A stretch of 64,000 nt of DNA from Sphingopyxis panaciterrulae (GCF_014199295.1 NZ_JACIJH010000010.1:102442-166441), one strand, 5' to 3'. Counted from the first letter of the stretch, positions 37,035-46,497 are shown. Notes: generated by a model not told the origin, from the letters alone. Numbers and translations are program-made.

Positions 37035-38369
37035 TCAGTCGCGCAGCTTGGTGTTCCACAGCGCCGTCGCGAGCAAGGTCGCAAGCACCGAACAGCCGAT
37101 CCAGAACCAGATTGCGGGCCCGAAATCATAGACGCGTATGCCGCCCACCATGTGCATATGGGCGTCGATCAGCGCCCCCGACACCTGTTCCTGGATTGCC
37201 GCGCCGAGATAGCTGAACACCCCGACCATGCCGAGCGCCGCGCCCGCGACGCGCTTCGGGCAGATGTCGATCGCGAAGAGGCCGCCGAGCGAGGTGACGA
37301 GCCCGGTCATCCCGAGCCCGAACAGGATCACCGCGAGCAGGACGACCGCCTGGCTGTCGGGACCATAGAAGAGGAGCAGCAGGCCGATGATCTCGACCAC
37401 CCCGAACAGCAGATTGACCGGCGGCCGGCGCGCGCCGAAGAATTTGTCCGAGACGAAGCCGAAGGCGAGCGCCCCGGCGATCCCCGCGAAGGTACTCGCG
37501 GTGAGCATTGCTCCCGCTTCGCCGAGCGAATAGCCGCGCGCTTCTTGCAGATAGAGAATGCCCCAGCTGTTGATCGCGTAGCGCGTCACATAATTGGCGG
37601 CGCTCGCCAGCGCGAGGATCCACACCGCGGGGATCGCGAGGATCGAAAGCTGGGTCGCGAAGACGCCGCGCTCGGGCGCGCCCGCGGCGGGCGGCGCATA
37701 ATGATCGTTCCGCCAGTCGGCGACGGTGGGTAGGCCGAGCGTGCGCGGCCGGTCGGCCATCGCATAAAAGGCCGCGACCCCCGCGACCACCGTGGCGATG
37801 CCGGGTCCCCAGAAGCCCCAGCGCCAGCCGCCGAACGCGACGAGCGCCGACACCACAGCAAAGGTCAATCCCTCGCCGATCGAATGCGCGGTCGACCAGA
37901 TGCCGTAAAAGCGGCCGCGCTCGCGGTTCGAGAACCAGCTCGCGAGCGCGACGACGCACGACGGCGCGCCATAGCTTTGGAACCAGCCGTTGAGGCCCCA
38001 CAGCATCACCGTCACCCAGAACAGCGTCGAAAAGCCCATCGCGATGTTGCACAGCGCCGACAGCACCATTCCCGCCGCGAACAATCGCTTCACATTGCTG
38101 TGATCGGCGACGAAGCCGTTGATCAGCTTGCCGGCGGCATAGGTATAGAAAAGCGCCGAGCCGATCATGCCGAGTTCGAGCGGGGTGAAGATGCCTTGGT
38201 CGATCAGCGGCTTCTTGACGATGTTGATCGCGAGCCGGCACGTATAGCTGACGGCATAGGCAAGCGTGATCGCCATGATGATCCGCATCCGATAGCGCCG
38301 GAACGTGCCGTCGATGTCGGCGTCCCGCCGCAGCGGCAGGTCGGGACCCGTGGCGAAATATCTCAGCAT
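37035..38369 (-). CDS. Organophosphate:phosphate antiporter-like MFS transporter (GlpT/UhpT family)
   Basis: This 444-residue MFS protein has about 12 membrane segments. The family signature is visible: RYRMRIIMAITLAYAVSYTC at the start, and NGWFQSYGAPSCV followed by WFSNRERGRFYGIWSTAHSI near residues 130-165, as in GlpT, UhpT and PgtP. These antiporters import a phosphorylated solute in exchange for phosphate. Because it sits with phytases, PhoD and inositol monophosphatase, an inositol monophosphate is a natural candidate. No other inositol importer is found in the island. It has its own operator site upstream. Confidence 0.85.
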   Translation of the reverse strand: MLRYFATGPDLPLRRDADIDGTFRRYRMRIIMAITLAYAVSYTCRLAINIVKKPLIDQGIFTPLELGMIGSALFYTYAAGKLINGFVADHSNVKRLFAAGMVLSALCNIAMGFSTLFWVTVMLWGLNGWFQSYGAPSCVVALASWFSNRERGRFYGIWSTAHSIGEGLTFAVVSALVAFGGWRWGFWGPGIATVVAGVAAFYAMADRPRTLGLPTVADWRNDHYAPPAAGAPERGVFATQLSILAIPAVWILALASAANYVTRYAINSWGILYLQEARGYSLGEAGAMLTASTFAGIAGALAFGFVSDKFFGARRPPVNLLFGVVEIIGLLLLFYGPDSQAVVLLAVILFGLGMTGLVTSLGGLFAIDICPKRVAGAALGMVGVFSYLGAAIQEQVSGALIDAHMHMVGGIRVYDFGPAIWFWIGCSVLATLLATALWNTKLRD

Positions 38370-38424
38370 CGATCCCTCTCCCTCGCGTGCTTTTGCACAA
38401 GCCTATTTCATTTTATTATACAAT

Positions 38425-38438
38425 GGAATATTTGTTTT
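38425..38438 (-). promoter_or_regulatory. Putative IolR operator upstream of the organophosphate transporter
   Basis: GGAA-TATTTG-TTTT on the plus strand lies 56 bases upstream of the transporter start, between it and mmsA. It matches the half-conserved island motif. It suggests a promoter separate from the iolCDEB-mmsA unit. Confidence 0.5.
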
Positions 38439-38441
38439 AAA

Positions 38442-39950
38442 CTAGGCCGTCGGGATGAGAAAGGCGTTGTCCCCTTCGCCGCCGTCGGGCCAGCGCTGGG
38501 TCACGGTCTTGACCTTCGTCCAGAAACGCACACCCTCCATCCCATATTGATTGGTGTCGCCGAAACCCGAACGCTTCCAGCCGCCGAAGCTGTGATAGGC
38601 GACGGGCACCGGGATCGGCACGTTGATGCCGACCATGCCGACGTTGACGCGCTGCGCGAATTCGCGCGCGGCGTGACCGTTGCGCGTGAAGATCGACACG
38701 CCATTGCCATATTGGTGCGCGCTCGGCAGCCGCAGTGCGGTCTCGAAATCGGGGGCTCGGACGATCTGCAGCACGGGACCGAAGATTTCCTCACGATAGG
38801 CGCGCATGCCGGTCGTCACCCGATCGAACAGGGTTGGGCCGACGAAGAAACCCTGCTCATGCCCCTGCAGGCCCAGGCCGCGCCCATCGACGACCAGTTC
38901 GGCGCCTTCGTCGAGTCCGGCCTGGATCCAGCGCTCGATGCGCGCCTTGTGCGCGGCGTTGACGACCGGGCCATAGTGCGCATCGGGATCGGTCGATACA
39001 CCGACCTTGAGCGCGGCCATCGCCGGAATCAGCAACTCACGTAGCGCATCGGCCGTCGCATCGCCCACCGGCACCACGACGGGCAGCGCCATGCAACGCT
39101 CGCCCGCCGAGCCGAAGGCGGCGCCGCACAGATCGTGCACCACCTGGTCGAGGTCGGCGTCGGGCATGACGATGCCGTGATTCTTGGCGCCGCCCATCGC
39201 CTGCACGCGCTTGCCGGCAGCGGCACCGCGCCCATAGACATAGTGCGCGATGTCGGACGAGCCGACGAAGCTGACCGCGGAAATCGCGGGATGGTCGAGG
39301 ATGGCATCGACCATTTCCTTGTCGCCGTGGACGACCTGGAGGATGCCCTCGGGCAGCCCCGCATCGAGCATCAATTCGGCGAGGCGCACCGGCACACTCG
39401 GATCGCGCTCGCTGGGCTTGAGGATGAAGGCATTGCCTACCGCGATTGCCGGGCCGAACATCCACATCGGGATCATCGCCGGGAAGTTGAACGGCGTGAT
39501 GCCCGCGACCACGCCCAGCGGCTGACGCATGGCATAGACGTCGATGCCCGGTCCGGCGCCCTGCGTATATTCGCCCTTCATCGCATGCGGGATACCGCAG
39601 GAAAATTCGATCACTTCCAGCCCGCGCAGGACGTCCCCCCGTGCGTCGGCGACAACCTTGCCATGCTCGCTCGCCAGCAGTTCCGCGAGATCCTGCAGGT
39701 TCGCCTCAAGCAGTTCGCGGAAACGGAACATGACGCGCGCGCGGCGCTGCGGATTGGTCGCCGCCCAGCCGGGCTGCGCCGCAGCGGCCGCCCGGACCGC
39801 GCGGTCGAGATCGGCGGCGGTGGAGAAGGCGACGCGCGCCTGGACCTGTCCGGTGCTCGGGTCGAACACGTCGCCGACGCGTCCGTTTTCAGGGCGCACG
39901 GAACCGCCGCCGGCGGTATCGCCGGCAATGAAGGGATCAATCTGTCTCAT
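38442..39950 (-). CDS. mmsA: CoA-acylating methylmalonate-semialdehyde dehydrogenase
   Basis: A 502-residue aldehyde dehydrogenase superfamily member. The group marker GITPFNFPAMIPMWMFGPA near residue 145 and the catalytic Cys motif GSAGERCMAL near residue 280 identify the MmsA/IolA type, which converts malonate semialdehyde to acetyl-CoA, the last step of inositol breakdown. It is nine bases downstream of iolB on the same strand, at the end of the iol operon. IolA is its functional name here. Confidence 0.95.
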   Translation of the reverse strand: MRQIDPFIAGDTAGGGSVRPENGRVGDVFDPSTGQVQARVAFSTAADLDRAVRAAAAAQPGWAATNPQRRARVMFRFRELLEANLQDLAELLASEHGKVVADARGDVLRGLEVIEFSCGIPHAMKGEYTQGAGPGIDVYAMRQPLGVVAGITPFNFPAMIPMWMFGPAIAVGNAFILKPSERDPSVPVRLAELMLDAGLPEGILQVVHGDKEMVDAILDHPAISAVSFVGSSDIAHYVYGRGAAAGKRVQAMGGAKNHGIVMPDADLDQVVHDLCGAAFGSAGERCMALPVVVPVGDATADALRELLIPAMAALKVGVSTDPDAHYGPVVNAAHKARIERWIQAGLDEGAELVVDGRGLGLQGHEQGFFVGPTLFDRVTTGMRAYREEIFGPVLQIVRAPDFETALRLPSAHQYGNGVSIFTRNGHAAREFAQRVNVGMVGINVPIPVPVAYHSFGGWKRSGFGDTNQYGMEGVRFWTKVKTVTQRWPDGGEGDNAFLIPTA

Positions 39951-39959
39951 CGCTCTTCC

Positions 39960-40751
39960 TTACTGGCGCACGATCCACTCGTGCGCGGGGTCGTTGCGGA
40001 ACACCCAGTTGCGCCGGGGTCCCGCCATCACGTTCAGATAATAAAGGTCGTATCCGTGCGGCGCGCCGACCGGATGATAGCCGCGCGGCACCATCACGAC
40101 ATCGCCGTCCTCGACTGCCATCGTCTCGTCGATGTCGCGCCCGTCGGTATAGACCCGCTGGAACGCAAAACCCTGCGGTGGCGACAGGCGGTGGTAATAT
40201 GTTTCCTCGAGGAAAGTCTCCTCGGGATAGGCGTCGCGGTCGTGCTTGTGCGGCGGGTAGCTCGACCAGTGGCCCCCGGGCGTGATCACCTCGACGACGA
40301 GCAGGCTCTCGGCGGCATCGGTATCGGACAGGATGTTCCGGACATGCCGCGTGTTCGTGCCCTGGCCGCGCACCTCGACCGCATCGGAGCGGATCAGCCG
40401 CACCGCGCCCGCCCCGGTTCCGGGCGCTGTGCAGATCGCGATTTCCGCATCGGACACGGCCTCGATTCTGTAGCGATGGCCCGCGGGCACATAGACCGAG
40501 GTCGCCGTGCCGTCGAACACCGTCTGGCGACCGCCGATATTCTCGAAGCTCTCGCCTCCCGCCATGATCGAGACGGTTCCCGTAAGCACAACCACACACG
40601 CCTCGCGGCCGTTTTCGACACGATTGTAGCTTGCCCCCGCCGCAAGGTGGATCACACGAAAGCCGACATATTTCCAACCCGCGCTTGCAGGCGTGATGTC
40701 GAGCACCGTGCCGTCGCCCGCGGGCGGATGGGGATGGACGAGAAGCGACAT
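39960..40751 (-). CDS. iolB: 5-deoxy-glucuronate isomerase
   Basis: A 263-residue double cupin. The metal-ligand segment PPHKHDRDAYPEETFLEETY near residue 172 and the MVPRGYHPVGAPHGYDLYYL segment near residue 225 are typical IolB. It isomerises 5-deoxy-glucuronate to 2-deoxy-5-keto-gluconate in the inositol pathway. The start ATG overlaps the stop of iolE by one base and the gene is followed by mmsA. Length matches the family. Confidence 0.95.
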   Translation of the reverse strand: MSLLVHPHPPAGDGTVLDITPASAGWKYVGFRVIHLAAGASYNRVENGREACVVVLTGTVSIMAGGESFENIGGRQTVFDGTATSVYVPAGHRYRIEAVSDAEIAICTAPGTGAGAVRLIRSDAVEVRGQGTNTRHVRNILSDTDAAESLLVVEVITPGGHWSSYPPHKHDRDAYPEETFLEETYYHRLSPPQGFAFQRVYTDGRDIDETMAVEDGDVVMVPRGYHPVGAPHGYDLYYLNVMAGPRRNWVFRNDPAHEWIVRQ

Positions 40752-41644
40752 CAGACCAGCGCCTCCTCACGCGCCAGCCGCTTCAGCGTGTCGAGGCCGA
40801 GCTGGCTATAGTCGCGGGGGTTGGCGATCGCCGGATCCTGTTCGGCCTCGATCACGATCCAGCCCGAATAATGCATGTCGGCAAGCGCACGCATAAACGG
40901 CGCATAGTCGTAATCGCCGTCGCCCGGTGTGGTGAACATGCCGCCGACGACCCCGTTGAGGAAGCTGGTGCCGTTCGCGCGAAATTCGTCATATTTGGCG
41001 GTGCGTACATCTTTGCAATGGACGTGAGCGACGCGCTCGGGACGCGCCTTGATCACGTCGACGGGCTCGATCCCGCCGAACAGCGCATGCCCAGTGTCGA
41101 GCACCAGACCGACATGGTCGCCGGTCGCGTCGAAGAAGCGTTCGAGTTCATCCTTCGTCTCGACGACCGTGCCGAGATGATGGTGATAGGCGAAGCGCAG
41201 CCCGCGATCATTGATGAAGCACGCGACGGTATCCAGCCGCTCGCCGAACAGCTTCCAGTCGGCGGCGGGAAGCACCGGGTGCGTATCGAGCCGGCTGCCG
41301 TAGCGATCGCAATGCACCGCGTTCGACGTCTCTGCGAGAATGAAGACGCTCGAATCCATATATTCGAGCAAGGCGAGATGCTTCGACAGCGCCTCGATTT
41401 CGGCGTCGGCGTCGCGCACGAGCAGGTTCGACGAATACCAGCCGCCGACGATATCGAGGCCGTAGTTCACCATGATTGGCGCCAGCACCTCCGGATCGCG
41501 CGGGAACTTGTTGCCGAGTTCGACCCCGTCGAAGCCGATGTCGCGGACATCGGCGAGCAACGCGTCGAGCGTCGTGTCGCCGCCCAGTTCGCGCATGTCG
41601 TCGTTGCACCAGGCGATCGGGCTCACGCCCCAGCGGATCGTCAT
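40751..41644 (-). CDS. iolE: Inosose dehydratase
   Basis: A 297-residue TIM-barrel (AP endonuclease 2 superfamily) enzyme. It starts IRWGVSPIAWCNDDMRELGG and contains GFDGVELGNKFPRD near residue 36 and YHHHLGTVVET near residue 150, which match IolE. It dehydrates 2-keto-myo-inositol to the diketone that IolD hydrolyses. It overlaps the end of iolD by four bases (ATGA) and iolB by one, so all are co-translated. Confidence 0.95.
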   Translation of the reverse strand: MTIRWGVSPIAWCNDDMRELGGDTTLDALLADVRDIGFDGVELGNKFPRDPEVLAPIMVNYGLDIVGGWYSSNLLVRDADAEIEALSKHLALLEYMDSSVFILAETSNAVHCDRYGSRLDTHPVLPAADWKLFGERLDTVACFINDRGLRFAYHHHLGTVVETKDELERFFDATGDHVGLVLDTGHALFGGIEPVDVIKARPERVAHVHCKDVRTAKYDEFRANGTSFLNGVVGGMFTTPGDGDYDYAPFMRALADMHYSGWIVIEAEQDPAIANPRDYSQLGLDTLKRLAREEALV

Positions 41645-43476
41645 GTCCTCCCTCCGTCGATTCGATTTTCATAGTCACGGCGCGCGGCCTGTACTTCGGG
41701 CCGCGCGGACACCTCGGGGACCGCGACGTCCCACCAATGGCCGCCCGCCTCGGTCGTGATCGCGGGATCGGTGTCGATGACGATCACATAGCTTTTCGGC
41801 GATTGCTTCGCACGATCGAGCGCGGCTTCGAGCTCGGCGATGCCACCGACCTTCTCGGCAGCGGCGCCGAGACTGCGGGCGTGGGCCGCAAAGTCTATGT
41901 CGGGCAGGGTTTCGTGCGCCGCGTCAGCGAGCAGATTGTTGAACGGGCGCCCGCCCGTTCCCTGTTGCAGTCGGTTGATGCAGCCATAGCCCCGATTGTC
42001 GAGCAGGATGACGATGATCTTGCGGCCGAGCATCACCGAGGTCGCCAGCTCCGAATTGAGCATCAGATAGCTGCCGTCGCCGACCATCACATAAACGTCA
42101 CGCGCCGGATCGGCCATCTTGACCCCCAGTCCGCCCGCGACCTCATAGCCCATGCACGAAAAGCCGTATTCGACATGGTAGCCGCCGGGGCGGTGGCTCC
42201 GCCAAAGCTTGTGGAGTTCGCCGGGCAGGCCGCCCGCGGCACAGACGACGGTCGCGTCGTCCCCCGCCTGCCGCCACACCGCTCCGATCACTTGCGCATC
42301 GGAGGGGAGCGCATTGCTCGGCGCTGTCGCGACCTCCCAAGCGGCGTTCCATTCGGCGACCGTAGCGCGGTTCGCATTGCGCCATGCGGCATCGACCTGC
42401 CAATCGGCGAGCGCTTCGGCCAGGGCCTCGAGCGTCTCGCCCGCATCGCCGACAACTGCTTCGGCGCCTTGCTTGATCGCATCGGGCGCGGCGATGTTGA
42501 TCTGGATCAGCCGCTTGCCGGCGAAGAGCCGGCGCGAACCGGTGGTAAAATCCTGCAGCCGGGTGCCGACGCCGATAATCAGGTCGGCGGCTTCGGCGGC
42601 GGCATTCGCCGCGCTCGTACCGGTGACGCCGACGCTGCCGAGCGCTTGGCGGTGATCCCACGCCAGCGCGCCCTTCCCCGCCTGCGTCTCGGCGATCGGA
42701 ATGCCGGTCCGCGCCGCGAGATCGGCAAGCACCGCCTCGGCCTCGGAATAGAGCACCCCGCCCCCTGCCACGATCAGCGGCGCCCTGGCGGCGCGAACCG
42801 CCTCGACGAGCGTCGCCAGTTCGGCGCGGTCAGGGCGCATCCGGCGCGGGCGCCAAAGCCGCGGGGCAAAGAAGCTCTCGGGATAATCGAAGGCCTCCGC
42901 CTGCACATCCTGACAGAGCGCGAGCGTCACCGGCCCGCAGAGCGCCGGATCGGTCAGCACCGTCATCGCGCGCGGCAGCGCGTCGATGATCTGGTTGGGC
43001 CGCGTTATGCGGTCGAAATAGCGCGACACCGGACGAAAACAGTCGTTGGCGCTCACCGTAGCGTCGGCGAAATCCTCGACCTGCTGGAGCACCGGATCGG
43101 GGCGGCGGCTCGCATAGACGTCGCCGGGCAGGAAAAGCACCGGCAGCCGGTTGACATGCGCGAGCGCCGCCGCGGTCACCATGTTCGTCGCGCCGGGACC
43201 GATCGAGGTCGTGCACGCCATCGCGCGGCGGCGGCGGCTCGCCTTGGCAAAGGCGATCGCGGCATGCGCCATGCCCTGCTCGTTATGCGCGCGATACGTC
43301 GGAAGCGCGTCTTCCATCCCGGCGAGCGCTTCGCCCATCCCCGCGACATTGCCATGGCCGAAGATCGCCCACATGCCGGCGAAATAGGGCAGCTCGACGC
43401 CATTCACCTCGACCCGCTGCATCGCAAGCCAGCGCGTCAGCGCCTGCGCCATCGTCAATCGTACATGTTTGCTCAT
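41641..43476 (-). CDS. iolD: 3D-(3,5/4)-trihydroxycyclohexane-1,2-dione hydrolase
   Basis: A 611-residue thiamin-diphosphate enzyme. The start LTMAQALTRWLAMQRVEVNG and AMACTTSIGPGATNMVTAAA near residue 90 are IolD features. The ThDP-binding motif GDGSYLMLNSELATSVMLG begins near residue 465. It opens the cyclic diketone to 5-deoxy-glucuronate. It overlaps the iolC fusion by four bases at its start and iolE by four bases at its stop, forming a tightly coupled operon. Confidence 0.96.
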   Translation of the reverse strand: MSKHVRLTMAQALTRWLAMQRVEVNGVELPYFAGMWAIFGHGNVAGMGEALAGMEDALPTYRAHNEQGMAHAAIAFAKASRRRRAMACTTSIGPGATNMVTAAALAHVNRLPVLFLPGDVYASRRPDPVLQQVEDFADATVSANDCFRPVSRYFDRITRPNQIIDALPRAMTVLTDPALCGPVTLALCQDVQAEAFDYPESFFAPRLWRPRRMRPDRAELATLVEAVRAARAPLIVAGGGVLYSEAEAVLADLAARTGIPIAETQAGKGALAWDHRQALGSVGVTGTSAANAAAEAADLIIGVGTRLQDFTTGSRRLFAGKRLIQINIAAPDAIKQGAEAVVGDAGETLEALAEALADWQVDAAWRNANRATVAEWNAAWEVATAPSNALPSDAQVIGAVWRQAGDDATVVCAAGGLPGELHKLWRSHRPGGYHVEYGFSCMGYEVAGGLGVKMADPARDVYVMVGDGSYLMLNSELATSVMLGRKIIVILLDNRGYGCINRLQQGTGGRPFNNLLADAAHETLPDIDFAAHARSLGAAAEKVGGIAELEAALDRAKQSPKSYVIVIDTDPAITTEAGGHWWDVAVPEVSARPEVQAARRDYENRIDGGRT

Positions 43477-45428
43477 GCCGCCACCCTAGCACTGCGCGCT
43501 GCGCGCCAGCCATCGGCGAGAACGCGCAGATTTTCGCCGAGTGCGGTGATGGCGGCCTCGTCGTCGATCGCTCCCGTCAGCCATTGCTGTGCGACGTCAT
43601 GAAAGATGGTGCGTCCCACCGCGAAGCCCTTGACCAGCGGAAAAGGCGCCGCCGCGACGATGCCCGCGAGTACCTCGTCCCGCGGCGCCGACAGGCCGAG
43701 CAGAACGATGCCGCGGCAGAGTGGATCGTGGCGCAATATCGCCGTCTCACTCGCCGCCCAGGCGGCGGCGTCGGTCGTCGGTTCGAGCTTCCACCAGTCG
43801 GGATAGATACCGAGCGAATAGACATGATCGATCACCGAGGCGATCGTGCCGCTGTCGACCGGCCCATGTTTCGACGCGATGATTTCGAGCAGGAACTCGT
43901 GGCGTGTGCGGCGGCAAGCGTCGAACAGGCGCAGCAACTGCCGGTCCTGCCGCGCGCGCATTTCGGCGTCGTCGTCCGGATGATAGAAAACGAGGCATTT
44001 GACGACATGGTTCGTCGGCCAGTCGCGCAGCGTCATGCCGACGTCGTGCGACCCTTCGAAGAGCAGCGGCCGCGACCCCGGCACCTCGATCGGCCGCCCG
44101 ATCCAATAGGGATGGTCGGCCGCCGCCTCCAGCGCGCGCGCACCGAAGCGGCCATCGAGCAGCACCCCGTAGTTAGGGTCGCCCGCACCCATGCGATGAA
44201 GCGCCTCGAGCGCGAGATTCTTGAAATGATGGATCCGCGCCTCGTCGCTTTCGCCGAGTTCGGCGAGCAGATTGTCGAACTGGCTGCGGTGATCGATCGC
44301 GAGCACGGTCAGTTCATCGCGCTCGCCATGGCGGTTGGTTGACCAGTGCAATTGTTCGAGCTCGGCACTCTCGCGCAGGCGGTGCGGCCATTGCCCGGCG
44401 AGGAAGTGCCGAAGCTCATCCCACGACGCCATCGCCGGGGCGCAGCCGTGCCGCGACACCACGAGCGCGCCGCACGCATTGGCGATTTCGCAGCATTTTT
44501 CGAGCGGCATGTCCTTGAGCCAGCCGCGCAGGAAACCCGCCATGAAGGCATCCCCCGCGCCGAGCACGTTGAAAACCTCGATCGGAAAGCCGCGGCCGAC
44601 GATGCCGGCATCGAGCGACGCGGGAACGGCGTCGGGAAAGGCGACGCATCCCTCGGCGCCGCGCTTGCAGACCAGCAGCGCCGAACTCTGCGCACGGATC
44701 GCGCGAAGCGCCGCGAGGGTGTCGGTCGAGCCGCCAAGGATATGGATTTCCTCTTCGGTGCCGACGATCAGGTCGCAGAGCGGCAGGACGCGCTGAAGGG
44801 CCTCGGTAACGCACTGGTCGGCGACGAACCGATCCTCGCCATTGTCCTTGCCGGCAAGTCCCCAGAGCACCGGGCGGTAATCGATGTCGAAGACGACGCG
44901 CCCCCCGGCGGCCTTCATCAGCCTCGCGGCCTTGATGCTCGCATCGAACACGCCCGGCTGCGACAGATGGGTGCCGTTGATCAGCAGCGCGCCCGCCGAA
45001 GCGACGAAATCGGGGTCTATGTCGCCGGCGCAAAGCGCCATGTCGGCGCAATTTTCGCGATAGAAGATCAGCGGAAAGGTGTCAGGATCGCGAATGCCGA
45101 GGATCGCAAGCGCGGTCAGCCGGTCGGGATCGGTGCGAACGCCGTCCGTCACGACGCCCTCGCGGTTCAGTTCCTCGACGATGAAGCGGCCGAAATGATC
45201 GGCGCCGACGCGGGCGATCAGCCCGGCGCGAAGGCCGAGGCGCGCCGCGCCGACCGCGGTGTTGGTCGGGCTCCCGCCGATATATTTGGCGAAACTCGCC
45301 ATATCTTCGAGCCGGCCGCCGATCTGCTCGCCGTAAAGGTCGATCCCCGCGCGCCCCAGCGTGACGACGTCCAGCCGGTTCTCTCCGCCCCGTTCCTGCC
45401 CTTGTTGCGCCATCGTTTTCGAGACCAT
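43473..45428 (-). CDS. iolC: 5-dehydro-2-deoxygluconokinase fused to a DUF2090 aldolase domain
   Basis: A 651-residue fusion. Residues about 20-325 are a PfkB-type kinase (DVVTLGRAGIDLYGEQIGG; the catalytic GAGDAFMAGFLRGWL near residue 290). Residues about 345-645 are a DUF2090-type TIM-barrel domain (LAIDHRSQFDNLLAELGE) that replaces IolJ, cleaving the phosphorylated product to DHAP and malonate semialdehyde. The kinase-aldolase fusion is known in proteobacterial inositol clusters. First gene of the iol operon; an operator-like site lies 14 bases before the start. ATG 45413 is an alternative start. Confidence 0.95.
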   Translation of the reverse strand: MVSKTMAQQGQERGGENRLDVVTLGRAGIDLYGEQIGGRLEDMASFAKYIGGSPTNTAVGAARLGLRAGLIARVGADHFGRFIVEELNREGVVTDGVRTDPDRLTALAILGIRDPDTFPLIFYRENCADMALCAGDIDPDFVASAGALLINGTHLSQPGVFDASIKAARLMKAAGGRVVFDIDYRPVLWGLAGKDNGEDRFVADQCVTEALQRVLPLCDLIVGTEEEIHILGGSTDTLAALRAIRAQSSALLVCKRGAEGCVAFPDAVPASLDAGIVGRGFPIEVFNVLGAGDAFMAGFLRGWLKDMPLEKCCEIANACGALVVSRHGCAPAMASWDELRHFLAGQWPHRLRESAELEQLHWSTNRHGERDELTVLAIDHRSQFDNLLAELGESDEARIHHFKNLALEALHRMGAGDPNYGVLLDGRFGARALEAAADHPYWIGRPIEVPGSRPLLFEGSHDVGMTLRDWPTNHVVKCLVFYHPDDDAEMRARQDRQLLRLFDACRRTRHEFLLEIIASKHGPVDSGTIASVIDHVYSLGIYPDWWKLEPTTDAAAWAASETAILRHDPLCRGIVLLGLSAPRDEVLAGIVAAAPFPLVKGFAVGRTIFHDVAQQWLTGAIDDEAAITALGENLRVLADGWRAARSARVAA

Positions 45429-45441
45429 CCTTCTTTGGTCT

Positions 45442-45455
45442 GAAACACTTATTCC
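45442..45455 (-). promoter_or_regulatory. Putative IolR operator upstream of the iolC operon
   Basis: On the minus strand the site reads GGAA-TAAGTG-TTTC, 14 bases before the iolC start, matching the island motif. It would lie over or just after the promoter of the iolCDEB-mmsA operon. Confidence 0.6.
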
Positions 45456-45507
45456 ACTTTTATAAGGTTTGCAACATATGTTTCACTCGGCGGCGGAAAT
45501 GAAATGG

Positions 45508-46380
45508 CTATGCCGATCCGTCTTCCCGCGTCTTGCCGTCGGCGCGTGTCGCCTCGAATGCAAAATTGATGACGAGCGCCTGCGCGAGACACATCGACGC
45601 GGACAGCGAACGGAATTTCCGCACCTCCGCTTCACGAACTTGAAGCACCTGCTCGGCGGGCTTGGCGACCGGGCTTACCAAACTGTCGCTGATCGCTAGA
45701 ACGCGGCCGCCGGCCGTCCGGGCGGCGTTGACGACAGCGATCGTCTCTTCCGAATAGGGATGAAAGCTGATCGCGATCAGCAGGTCGTCGGGGCCCATCG
45801 CATGCACTTGCTGAAGTCCGAGACCTCCGACTCCGTCGATGAACACCGCACGTTTGCCCGCCTGGAGCAGCGAATAGGCGATATAGGAGGCGACGGGGAA
45901 GGAGCGGCGAAAGCCTGCGACGTGCACGGTATCGGCCGCCATCAGCAAATCGACCGCCGCACGCATGTCGGCGCCGCTGACCGTCTGCAACAGATTCTGG
46001 ATCGCGAGACTGTTGCCCTCGACGAATTCGGAAAGAAGGTTCGCGGGCTCGATGTCGCTGGCACTGGTTGCCTGATCGAGCTGGCGGACGCGCTCTGAAT
46101 AGCCGAGCGCGGCGTTGTTGCTGAGCAGACCGTCGCGGAACAGTCGTTGCATCTGGCTCGCGCCCTCGAATCCGAAGCTCTTGGCAAAGCGCACGATCGC
46201 CGAGGGCTGGACGCCGCAACGGTCGGCGATCACCGCAAGCGTTTCGAGCGCAATGTCGTTGGGTTCGTCGAGGATATAGCGCGCGATCTGCTTGAGCCGC
46301 TTGCTCAGCGTCTCGTAGCCGCTCACGATCTCGGCGCGCAATTCCTCCGCCGAGGCGGGGGCAGTCGGTACGTCGGTCAA
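45508..46380 (-). CDS. RpiR-family transcriptional regulator, probable IolR
   Basis: A 290-residue regulator. The N-terminal RpiR helix-turn-helix spans about residues 15-90 (YILDEPNDIALETLAVIADR, GVQPSAIVRFAKSFGF), and the C-terminal SIS sugar-isomerase domain about 120-270 (ADTVHVAGFRRSFPVASYIA; LIAISFHPYSEETI). TTG 46380 is chosen as start because GGGGGAGA lies just upstream; the frame extends to 46425. RpiR-type IolR repressors in rhizobia sense an inositol intermediate. It is divergent from iolG, with two operator-like sites between and one in its own leader, so autoregulation is likely. Confidence 0.88.
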   Translation of the reverse strand: MTDVPTAPASAEELRAEIVSGYETLSKRLKQIARYILDEPNDIALETLAVIADRCGVQPSAIVRFAKSFGFEGASQMQRLFRDGLLSNNAALGYSERVRQLDQATSASDIEPANLLSEFVEGNSLAIQNLLQTVSGADMRAAVDLLMAADTVHVAGFRRSFPVASYIAYSLLQAGKRAVFIDGVGGLGLQQVHAMGPDDLLIAISFHPYSEETIAVVNAARTAGGRVLAISDSLVSPVAKPAEQVLQVREAEVRKFRSLSASMCLAQALVINFAFEATRADGKTREDGSA

Positions 46381-46410
46381 ATATATTCTCCCCCAATCAT
46401 CCGGGAAAAC

Positions 46411-46424
46411 GGAATATCTGTTCA
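46411..46424 (-). promoter_or_regulatory. Putative IolR operator in the iolR leader
   Basis: GGAA-TATCTG-TTCA on the plus strand, 31 bases before the TTG start of the regulator gene. Fits autoregulation. Confidence 0.55.
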
Positions 46425-46465
46425 AAACTTGTAACGCAACTGTCGCCCTGCGGCCCGTTCCGCGC

Positions 46466-46485
46466 TATGGAATGTGTATTCCATA
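46466..46485. promoter_or_regulatory. Best palindromic IolR operator between iolR and iolG
   Basis: TATGGAAT-GTGT-ATTCCATA has perfect 8-base arms and contains GGAA-N6-TTCC exactly (46469-46482), which matches the IolR site reported for Sinorhizobium as I recall it. It is centred about 55 bases upstream of the iolG start. Confidence 0.75.
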
Positions 46486-46497
46486 TAATATAGATAT

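Noticed and set aside
41476..43602. 708-codon plus-strand frame opposite iolD
   Set aside because: Antisense shadow of a certain ThDP enzyme.
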